From Centropus unirufus (taxonomy: Eukaryota; Chordata; Aves; Cuculiformes; Centropidae), in the NCBI GenBank assembly GCA_013397695.1, contig VYZI01001020.1, positions 27,033 through 91,032 on the forward strand: 64,000 bases of DNA, in the 5' to 3' direction. The translations under genes were made by a program, and so were the position numbers. Under the pieces are notes generated by a model, which ran no database searches, was not told the origin of the DNA, and saw only the letters and a list, made by a program, of their open reading frames with translations. This document shows positions 1-11,600 of the stretch, piece after piece (the stretch's first letter is position 1; every line of letters begins with the position of its first letter).

Positions 1-3000
1 TTCTTTCATTTTAAAAAATTAGCAGTGTGGTAAGAAGAGGCGAATCTAGCCCATAATGTGGCAAGGGATTGTGGATCCCAAACACTGGATCCTTGTAAAG
101 TGGCAGTTTCTGGTTAACTGCTTCCTCTGCTAAGGTAATGTAACTGGGTAAAATTTGCAGAAGTACCAATCTGTGGCAGTTAGCACTGTCAGACACATCT
201 GTGCCTTGAGGACTCTGTTCACAGCTAGCCTTCTGTTTGCTTCTGATTTATCAAAACGAACAAACAAACAAAACCTCTTTTAAAATTCTTCCTTTTATTT
301 TCATTACACTAATGAGTACCTTGAAAATTGAAGGCATTTCATATGAAGATTGTTGATTGTGAAAAGGGGGTCAGAATTAAAACAACCTGTGAGACTTTGC
401 ATATCATCAAGCAAATTTTCTTTCTTGCATTCAGAAAGTGAACTTTGTTCTCTCTCAAAAAGGAAACTGAACTGTGGCTTTGTCTTTAAATTACATAATT
501 TAAAAAGAGATAATAACCAAACCCTGGAGCGGAGCGATAGCTCAGATACCGATCTAGATCCTAACTTTTCTGCCAAATCTTCTCTTTAGTTAAAACATAT
601 ATGCAAGATTTTGAAGCACCCACATGAATGTGTCAAACCAACCACCACATAGCTTCTACAAAAGTTGCCTTATCATGAAAGTCAGGTCTTCAGTAATAGA
701 AGATTCTCCTCAAGCATTATTTGCTTTTGTTTATTGTGATCCTATCTGTAATGTTAAATGTTTTCTATTCATCTTCCCTTTTCTGGTCTTTCAGTTTACA
801 CTCATGTATACATTTAATATACAAAGTTCAAAGCAAACAAAAGTGAAACCCAAGTCTTCCTTTCCAAAAGCCCACAACAGCAAATGATCAAGGTCTCATA
901 TAGTCTCTGAGAACTCACCAAGAGCCAGTTTTGTACGTGCAAAGGTGTGCTTAGGCATATGAACTACAGACATATACACCAAAAATATAGAAGCATAAGG
1001 AAAGTGCATTTCAGAGAGGTGTAGAAAGGAAAAAGATTGACTGCAAAGCCCAGATGTGAATCCTGAATACAGAATGTTTAGGAGATTATTTAGAAAATAC
1101 TCTTGCAAAAACAATATCTTCGACTTCACACTCACAACATGATTCAGTAAACACATCTTGTTACTCTGACCCAAAAGTACATCTGATAGACTAAACAGAA
1201 AACACATCAAATAGGCTGTATGTTATACAACAAATACTGGGTGTTATTACAGTACTTCTTTACATGAACTTTCTTCAAATCTTTCAAAGAATTTAGAAAC
1301 AAATTTTTATGGGCTATGTTTGCAATTATATTAGTGATGTGTCTGAGATTATGGTCAGTCATGCCAAGCTGCATAGTCTTTAATTTGAATGGCACCTTGC
1401 AGGTCATAATAAATTGATCCAAAGTTGAGCATTTTGTTGTAAAGTGGATCCCTTCCAGGAATCAGATTGCAGATCAGTTTTTTCTTTTGAGACTTCTCTC
1501 TGCTTTTTAGGCACTAAAACAAAGGGATGGAATCAAGGAAGTGTGTGATGGCTACATGTGGATCCCCATGGCCCATTAAGATCTCTATCTTAATGTGTGC
1601 AGAAAAGGTCATAACTGAAAGAGCTGTGACAGGAATGGCTGAGAGTTTGGCACAGACACCAAGGATGAACCTGAGACCTTTGCAAAACAGACAGAAATCA
1701 TAGAACAACCTTAAGGTCAACCATAACTGTATGTATGGGCACACTTGCTCAGGATAAGACACAAGAGGCCTAGTAGTAATACAAATTAAATGAGAGCAGA
1801 AAAAAAACCTCAAAAAAACAGAAGACCCAAAGCTCAACATACATAAAGACTTCAACCTCTATGTATTTGATTTGTGCCTGCCCTTACCACCACTGGAGAT
1901 TTAAAATAGGTGGCTAGAATGCAAAGCTGCTAATAGATCGTATACATTACAAGTACAATGCATTTAAGTTTCTGAAATAACCTTAGGAGAAAAGCAGGTC
2001 AGCCTGCTTGGTTGTACATGCGCTTTGCTTCAAGTTTTATAAGCTTGACCCACTTAGTTGTCTTTTGATTTTTCAAGAAAAAGATTAAAATCCAAATTCT
2101 GTTCACTAAATCTAATCTAATTTCTCTTCCTCTGCAGCTGCAGTTATTACCCTGTATCATCTTATTTTAGATTGCTATTTAAGTGTTTGACTGTAATCCA
2201 AGGTGCCCTAATGATCTAAAATATTTAACATGCTCTGTAGATACTCGTTCCATAAACTCTTAAGCTTGAAAACCAGAGATTGTGGCCTCATTATGTACAT
2301 AACATACTTCAAAGAAAAAAGGCGAAACTGCATGTGAAGTTCAGCCATGACGGTAAAAGGGGAAACAAGGGAAAGGATCCCATGGGTAAATATGCCTAAA
2401 GACATCCACCCTTTCGGACATCCCAGCAGGAGCTGCAATGAACTTGTCTCAGCTAGAAGTCGCTTTTAGACTTTGCATAGCTTGTGAAGTCACAGTTTAA
2501 TAGTTTCAGTCAGTTTTGCCTTGCATATCTTTTTTTTGTGTGTGTTTTGCATACAGTACACAGCTTAACAAAGGAGAAAGTTATAGGGCCCCTTACTCTA
2601 CAGGCTCCACATCCCCTCATATTTGTAGTTAATAAAACCCTTAGTTTGGTTCAGTGTTGTTACAAAACCAACTATACAAATCAATGTCAGAACATCATTC
2701 TGGTTGTAGCGCTCTAGGACTCACTCATTATCTCTGTATTCACTTTTCATACCGTGTTCAACATTTTCCTGCTATTTAATATGAGCTGTTCTGTAAAGAT
2801 TCTGGTTCAAAGAAAGGAGAATGCCATTGTCTGGATGTTGAGACTCACTGAGTTTAATGTGGAAGTAGGGATCAGAGTAAATTATTTTCAGAGCACACCT
2901 GTAGTGTAATAAAATAATTTGCATAGAGTGCACTAAATAATGTTCAAGGTTCAAGGATTTGTAAATACTTCTTCCTGCAATGCTGGGTTGGCTTTATGGG

Positions 3001-5536
3001 CAGACAAGAGGAAGACAGTAAGTGTCCTGTTACTGCCAAGATGCAGGGTTGTGGCTATGTCAAATTTCCTCCTAACTCCAATGAGACCTTTCACTAAGAG
3101 AGTCCTTCAGGGTGGGGTCTTTGAATACCATCTGATATATTGAATATAGGTGAAATCTTATTATTTTTTTTTATGCTTTCGTCCCTTCTCACAGTACAAC
3201 TAAGAAAGAGCACTGCTGAACACCAGTGTGCAACCTTGTTGATTGAGTACAGTGTAGTTGTTTTCCCTCATAACTGCAATGTTCCTAGTAGTATTATAAG
3301 ACTATCCTCCTGAGATAGCCCCTCTTAAGTGGAAAAGAATGGAAAAATGTGTACAGGTACGTGCATTGTAGAACCACAGAGGCTATTTAAATACATGTGC
3401 ATAGATACACATATGATATTTCATGTATGTTTTCATTTATAATGTACCATGTCTTAGTAGAGAAACAGATTCCAAAATCTTTGTGTTGTTTTCCAAAATC
3501 TCAGCTCAGCTAGAATCCATTTTAACATGGTTTCCTGAGGAAATGAGGCTTTTGTTATAATTTTGTGTGTGTGTTGGCTTTTGCATTTGACCTGTAACAT
3601 TCTATGAGTCCCACCACTAATTTTAGTAAATTTAATAGAGGATAGAGGTCTCAAAGTTCTTACAGAATTAATGAAAACTATCTGTCAAGTACAGGACAAA
3701 AATGTATAAATATTCCATCTGAAAGAAGACAGAAGACTCAGCTTGCTCCTTTGAGACAATGAGACATGATGAATGCCTCAACCGTGGGAAAAATTTCAGT
3801 CAGCACTCGCATCTTACTAGACACTAGAGAGCCCTACCACAAGACACACATTCATAGGAAACCAGGCTTCATTAGTTCCACTGTTTGCTTTGATATATGG
3901 CTTATGACTAAAAGAAAACTGAAAATATCATGTGTCCTTGAGGCTTCACACCCTTTAACCAGGTTTGTCTGTACACAAGGGAGATTTAAGGATTTGGCCC
4001 TAAACTGGTGAAGAGAATGCCCCTTCAAGTATCCTGACACAAAATCTTTCCAAGTATGGGGTAAGGCATGGGTATCACAAGTCTGCCATGAACTTGTATC
4101 AAAGAAAGGCATATACAAGATGAAACAAGAAAATCACAGTTTAGTTTTCATAGGGAAGATATTTTTGAGCATGTTGTCTTCCAAATAAATGTGTGGAAGT
4201 TATGTTAGAGGGAGTTTATACTCAATCTGAAAAATGTGCTGGAATGATTACCAAATAAGGAACACCCTTGCTTGCATAAAAGAGAAAGACTTTTAACTTT
4301 TATGACTTAAAGAATTTATTTTAAATTACAGACAAAAATACCAACCCTGATCAGAATACTCTTTAAAACCAAGGCTGTGAGTGTTTCTATTGTCACCTTT
4401 CTTCTACTAAAGAAGTTACTTGTAAGGTATCAGGTTGTGCTCTCAATGGAAGTTTTCTCATTGGCCCTGGGATAACAAGGTAAGACCAGTGACTTTAACT
4501 TTCAGAAGTCCAATTTATTTTCTCACCTTTTTAATTCCAGGGTGAGGTCTAGCTGCATGCACATGGAATTCTGATGTCTGAGGTTTAATTTTTACTGACT
4601 TCGTGGCTATTAATTTAGAATATTTTTGTATACCTTCACTAGAATGTCCTAAATATGCAACATTTTTCTAAAATATCATATTAGTAGGGTTTTTTCAAAA
4701 GAGTATAAATAAAATAAAGGATAGTTTTACTCATGGTGTTCAGGCTAAGGTAAGTAGAAAGGAATGCTTGTGTCACTTAAAAGAGGGAAAGTTGTCCTGG
4801 GTGTGGTGTGAGTCCAAAATGCTGTTTCTTTCACATCAAATGGCTGTCTCATTTACAAATTCTCTGACCAATTTTTAGTTTGTGTTAAATGTATGAGCTG
4901 TGATATTTTTTACTGAGATGTGTTATGGACACTGCTGATATGGATTAGATAAGAAACTGGGTCAGCTGACAAGATATTCCCTGTAGCGTTACCTCCCTCT
5001 AGTATTAACATGTGGGTACTTCTGTGTGAGGGAGTTTCTGAACTGGTGTTGTCAACTGTGTAGTTTAATTTGCATTTATTGAAAAATCTTAAAGAAAAGA
5101 AGTAAAAAAAAATAAAAAACAAAAGAATGTTTAACCTACATTGTCCTTTAAATTAGAAAAAGAAAAAACTAAATATATTCAGTATTTTATTTCTCAAAGC
5201 TTGCCTGCTTTCCTGTGTTGCTCTGTCTTTTCTTTCTGCTTCTTCTCTGTTTACAGATTATTCATTTATGGATGGGCAGCTGTAGAAACTTGCTTCTTGC
5301 ATATGCAAATCAATCATGGTAATGTTTATTGTAAGGAGATTTTGTGGCAGTGGAAAAGAAGTTGTGGCAACATGTTCTTGATTTCAGTTATATCTAAAGG
5401 AACTGGCTTCCTCACTTCATCTTCAGTGGATATTTTGGGGGGGGGGGTAGTTGTTTTTTTTGGTTTTTGGGGTTTTTTGCTATTTCCCCTTGGACTAGAC
5501 CCTGCTCACTAAACAACCTGATTGATTCATTTATAG
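1..5536. other. Non-coding sequence upstream of the EHF start exon
   Basis: No recognisable coding exon or complete transposon was found here. The stretch is AT-rich with many poly-A and poly-T runs. It should be 5' flank and/or the intron between a non-coding first EHF exon and the ATG exon, because EHF in other vertebrates has an untranslated first exon (family knowledge). Two strong donor-like sites occur, AACAAG|GTAAGA near 4480 and a full-consensus AAG|GTAAGT at 4747-4755, the latter 37 bases after a TATAAATA at 4704. Neither can be tied to an exon from sequence alone. An octamer ATGCAAAT lies at 5303-5310 and an 11-G run at 5437-5447. Confidence 0.5.
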
Positions 5537-5539
5537 ATC

Positions 5540-5636
5540 ATGATTTTGGAAGGAACTGCCAGAATGAGTATTAATTCCAGCAGCAATCTGCTCCACCAGC
5601 AGCCTTCCTGGACAGATGGATATTCCACATGCAACG
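5540..5636 (+). CDS. EHF: EHF coding exon 1 (N-terminus)
   Basis: Encodes residues 1-32, beginning MILEG, and ends in phase 1 at ACG|GTAAGAG. The nearest upstream acceptor is ATTTATAG ending at 5536, leaving only three untranslated bases before the ATG. A second acceptor-like CTAG ending at 5498, preceded by a T-rich tract, would add 38 more bases of 5'UTR. The residues fit the short, serine- and asparagine-rich tail that precedes the PNT domain in EHF. A second in-frame Met is at codon 9, but the first ATG has the better family match. Confidence 0.9.
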
Positions 5637-8600
5637 GTAAGAGGAATTCAGCGGCTCTAAGTCATGCCTTTTTGTGGAGAGGCAGGGAGAGAAGGAGCTA
5701 CTATGCCTTTTAGCATGCACAAGTATTATTTTTCAGTAATATTAACTTACAGGAGTTTCATATCTTGTAATAAAAATTTACACTTGTTACTTTATTTGTA
5801 AAAAGCTGAAATTTCAACACTAAGTTTCTGAAAGCACCTAGTTTACAATTCATTTCCTTACTGGTTCTTTCTCTTAAAACAGATTTATTGATATTGGAAG
5901 AGCCATAAGTTCCCTCTCTTCAATCCAGGATTCTTTCTCTCATACGTTTAACTCCCCTGAACCAACATTACCCTTAAATGCTAATGGTCCCTTTAGCTTT
6001 GCAGGGGAAAAGTCTTTTTGCTCCTTTACAGTATTAGCTTTTTCAGCTCAAATTACCAGATAACTTTCTAACTAGACTGTCATCAGAGCCCTAGATAGCT
6101 TCAGATCTGAGAACTTTTCTTTTTTTCGCATACTGTTTTCTGCTTATGTACGGTTGTATATATAAAAATGTTCATATATTCTCACTCAGTATGAAAATAT
6201 ATAGACATATATCCATATCTCCATATATATAATGTTTGATATTTTAAAATTATTTTCATCATTCATTCCATGGATAAACCCTAAGATGTAAGCAAACACA
6301 TACTGCAATTCTACTCCAAATAATACTACAACAATGCAAATTCCCACTCAATGAGACTGTTGTCCTTCTTATGTGTAATTTCTAAGTAAACAAGAATACC
6401 AAGTGCACAGTTAATAAATGTGCCAACTTGTCTGTAACAGATTAATGGGGAAAAAAAGTCCTGTCTGAGTTTTGCTTTGCACAGGATTTCATGAAGGGAA
6501 ACAGTGGGGCCTATTTTCATGTTTCCAATGTGAAATTCCTCGGGATTCACTTATGTTTTAGAAGGCTGAAAGTTGAAAGCTGAGACCAGCCTATACATTC
6601 ACTACTTCATTTCCTTTACCTAGCATTGGTTCTATTGGACATAGGGAAATCTAGCAGTTACTCACAGAAGATCCCCCATGTATATCCATGCTACCAAAAC
6701 CTTGCCACACAAACCCTATAAACAGAAATGGTAAATATGTATTTTCTTTTCTAGTATCCAGCAGCTTTTATGGAACTCAGTGGCATGAAATACACCCACA
6801 GTACTGGACTAAATTTCAAGTCTGGGAGTGGCTTCAATACCTCCTTGATACTAACCAACTGGATGCCAACTGCATACCCTTCCAGAAGTTTGATATCAAC
6901 GGGGAACATCTGTGTAGTATGAGCCTGCAGGAATTCACTCAGGCAGCTGGGACAGCAGGGCAGCTGCTTTACAGCAACCTTCAGCACCTAAAATGGAATG
7001 GTAAATAGATAGTGGGCAGAGATGCATGTACAATGGTCTGAATTCTGGGATCTTCAGAAGTCACTTACATTCCCCAGAGACCTACCTGGCAGATCTAACT
7101 TGCACTGTTTCCTATACTCCTTGTGCTCCATTCACTGCATTGCTAAATTGCTTAGTTATGACATAAGGCAGAAGTCTGAAAAAACAAGGGCAATGTTTCC
7201 CACTCAAACATTAGCCTTCTGGCTCAGCTATAGCAGCTGTTGTTTGAAGCTAATGCTTTTTATTCTTCTGTACTTATTGTCATATGTCCTGTCTACCATG
7301 TTTTCTTGCAGGCCAATGCGGAAGCGACATGTACCAATCTCATAATGTCATTGTGAAGACAGAGCAAACAGGTGTGTAACAGTTGGGTAATTTGTCTTTT
7401 GATGGTGACAAAAAGGGACAACTGTCCATTCCAACTGGGAGATATCAGAATGATATTAAATAAAATGGGAAGTGAATCATACAGAATAAAAAAAGTAACA
7501 CATATCAGTCAATATCTACTCTTCGAAATTTTGGACACCACCACCAAGTTTGCATGAGGCCACTTCTGTGAGATCTTTGCAGTATCAGCAGTCTTTATCG
7601 ATGTTCAGAGTTTGCATAATTTGCATCTCTCCTTTGTAGAAGACTTCATCCTATGCTTCATTTTTGACAACAAAAAGATTTTTAAAAATTATTTTTCACT
7701 GTATGCTCAGTTTAAAAAAAAAAACAAGCAAAAATATTTTATGGTGAAGTTTTGTTTATGTTTTAAATATGAGGAAATTTCCAAACAAAACACCTTTGAG
7801 AGGAAAAAAAGCATATTTAAATTTCTTTACATGTTTTAAGGAAACTGAATTCTGGTAGTATTTTGTTTGACTAAATCTGCGTTTTTCCTATGGCAGTCTT
7901 TTTTTCATGCTCAGAGCTGGATCATTTTCCTCCCAGGACTTTGTTTCACCGAGAAAATAATTTCATCTCAGTTCATTCCTTTTCAGGCATGATTATTTTC
8001 CTCATTCCTTTGCCAGAGCACCTCTGCCCATATCCAAATGCTCTCTATACCACTAGTTCCAGTTTCTTTGTGTGTGACTTGTTTTCATGAGCCACATTTC
8101 ATTATATTCTGACAGAATGAATACAGATTTGTAGCATGCAATGTCTCCAACAACCGCTGTCAGCCTGTTTATTCAGCTAACAGTGAGGAGCCCAGCCTCT
8201 CCAGCCAGGGTCACTATTCACCTTCTTGCAGCAGTGAAGCATTGCAATCTGTAATACACTCCTTCCCTATGTCTGCATAGCGTGGGTGATGTGTACACAG
8301 CAGCCTCAATGCTTGCCATATAGGAAACTACAGTATTACTGTAGTTATGATTTAAAAGATCTTGGTATAATATTAGTTCTTCCTCGCACTAAACAGTGCA
8401 GTCCCAAGTACCTCAGCTGCACATCCTAGAAAGGTCAAAGTCCAGGACTAATTGATGACTCTCCAAGCTGTGCTAAATCAGGAGTGGCATGGTGGGGCTC
8501 AGTGATGCTGACCCCAGGTAGTGGCAGTGGGTTTACTTTCTTCATAGGGAGAAGCAGGGGGTGCAGATCGAGATTTCTGGGGAAAGGACTCCTTGCAAGC

Positions 8601-11600
8601 CAGATGGAAAAGGATTGTGGTTTAGAGGGGAAGCCTGCCTTATCTTAGTAGAATGTCGTTGTTGCAAAGACACGGATACTGAAAAAGGCCAAAGTTGGAA
8701 GACAAGCTGTCAACCCGTATTCTGGCTAGGGAAGGTCTGTTTTCAGAGACAACATTAGGTACATCAGGTGTCCAAGCAAGCACAGGGTGCGTGCTACTGT
8801 AGGAACACAAGCTCTTGGTGCCAAAACCTGCAGCTATTACTTAGCATGCTTGCTAATTCCTATGTCATAAGTGGTAACTAAGCCAGACAGGAGAATTTAG
8901 CCATAACTACTTATTTTTCAATTTAATTTATACAAATATGAAAAAACATAATAAAAACATAATAAAAGCTAGATTTGAAATTTACATCTCATCCTTTCTG
9001 AAATGAATTCAAAAGAAAATGGGATTTTTGAGACTTCTGACTTCAGAAATGTACTGTGATGTGAATAACTTCCTGATCAATGTACAGGTCACAAAGACAA
9101 TACTCCTGCTCTGCAGCTATTGATCCAACTGACCAGAAAGTCACTAAAAAGTATTCTTCTTTAATCATATAGGTGGCTTTTAGGATCAAAAAGGGTAGCT
9201 TTTAGGATGGCTAATTGGTACACCTGGAATAAAGTGGTCTGTCATCTATGGTTAGGATTTTATATTTCTCACTGTGTGCTTACATGCAGATCTGTTTCCA
9301 AGGGGACTTTTGAGTTCTACCATTATAGAAATAAATATTCATTATAAACATCCTCCAGTTTTACTTGATATTTGAGAACACTGTCATCCTTGTGGCACCA
9401 CAGCACTTCTATAATCATGAGGGGTTGAGAATTCAGGACTGAATTGTGTATAATTGTAGTCAATCTGGCATAGGAAACCTCCTTGAAGGCCAGACCTAAT
9501 AGATACATTAGCCAGGAAAAGGCTAAAATCAGTGCTTTGTGTAAGTACATTTGCTTGAGTATGTAAAACCCTGTCAGAAACTTCAACAACTATCGACAAC
9601 AATGAAAGGAAATACTTTCATACACAGCCCCTTCACTTCTTTGTTCCTTTCATAGCTCTTGTTTGCACATTTCTTATTCTCTTAGTGCTCAGTACTCACC
9701 TCCATGCTAAAAATGTTATTTTATTTGTCTGATTTTTGTCTTAAACCTTAACTTTCAGATCCATCCTTAATGGTGTCCTGGAAAGAAGAGAATTACCTGT
9801 ATGACAGTGGCTATGGTAGCACAGTAGGTAACTAACATCACAATACTTCATGCATTTCTGAACTGATTCTATTGTTATCTGAGGCTATTACTCTAAATAT
9901 CATCTTTTTAATTTTCAGAGCTATTGGACAGTAAAACATTTTGTCGTGCTCAGATTTCCATGACAACTTCTAGTCACCAGCCTCCTGGTAAGGAACTTGC
10001 AATTTATTGATAATTGTTTTGTCACTTTCCCCAAAGCTACTGATGTGTAATAGTCTCTGCGGTCTTCTGCTGTAGAATTGAACCTGAGTCTCCAGTAATT
10101 TCAAACCAAACAATACTGATTCTTATAGCTCTTTTAGCTATCTTTATTACAATATTTTGCTTTAAAGAAATGCTTCTTTCTGTCAAGACCAAGATCAAAT
10201 AATCTGCAGTCTCCACATATCTTTTAAAGTGCCTAATTCAAAGGGGAAAATAGCATCAGAGAGATGAGGCATTCCAGTTCCACCACACTTTTCTGTGATG
10301 TAGCTGGCAAACAATTGGCGTTTCTCCCCAGAAGGGGCTCCATTTCACCACTGAGCCAGTGGTTCATGATGAGTAGGTTGCTAGGTTTGGGGTTGGGTTG
10401 GGTTAGAGTTGGCCTGGGAGAGTTGTAGGGCAGGCACCAGCATGAGGGCTTCCTACTGTAGGCCATCTCAACCTCTTCACCTCTCTATCTCTATAACCTC
10501 TTCACCTCACTTCTCCACAAGGCAGAGGTACAGTATGCCTACAAAGTTTGTGCTTTAGGACCTGGCAAAAATGTAATCCACACATGCTGGGATGCTCTGT
10601 ACGCCTTATCCCAGATAGAGGCAACATGGGTGGAGGTGAAAGACCAAGGCAGTGGAAAAAGAGGAGAGTATATATGGCAGTGGAGTGAGAAAGGGGAGAA
10701 GGAAAGACATGTCTTTCTTAGGAGGCTGTTAAGCAAACTGACCTGAGGTAGAAAGCAGTGGAAATAATGGGAGTAGGAGGAAGGAAAACACAGTGCTATA
10801 GATGCGCCTTCACAGGTTCTGTCTCTGTCTCTGTCTCTGGAGGGGAATCCTGTGCCTTTGAACACAGGCTGCAGTCACAGCTTCTGTACCTACCTGTTCC
10901 CTGCATCCTCCAGCCTCCCAGCAGAGCAAGATTTGCCAAGTGGCATACAGTTTAAACCAATGCACTCAGCAATACTTTTTTTAAAAAAGAGAGAAAACCT
11001 GACTAGAAGAAGAAATCACCAAACCTTAAAAAAAAAAACCAGGCAAATACTCTGTTTTCTCTGTTTTCTCCACCCACACTTACAAGATGTCTACCAGGAT
11101 TTCAGACCTCTCTGACAGGATTGGGGACCTGTCAAAATCCTGGCATGATGTATTTACCCTCTGACTACTTAAGCCTAGAGCTAGGGTGGCACGCCAAGGG
11201 CACAGCCTCCTCTAAAAACTAGATTTGTATATCCCATTAAAAAATGGCTTATTTCTGAATCATATGCAAATACTATGCAACTTTTGTCAAAAGTTTTGCA
11301 AGACAGCTTTGTTGAAACTACATCATAACTCCTTTCATCTGTCAGGCCCTAGACTCCTAACATAGCATGTTTGAAATTGGTCTCAACATAGAAGCAGAGG
11401 CAGAACATGAGGCTATTTACACAGCTGAAATCCAAAATAAATTACCAGCTATGCAGAAGGCATCTGAACTTCCAAGAATAAGTCTCCAACTCAGTGGAGC
11501 ATAACAAAACACAAGAAAATTGTGGGGTTCTAAGATGAGAAGGATTCATATAAGAGGGCAAATAAAGGGCTGGGTCCTGCTGTCCTCAACTTGAACTCCA

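Noticed and set aside
6751..6987. Minus-strand open frame over the EHF PNT exon
   Set aside because: It is a shadow of the strongly recognised plus-strand exon 2.
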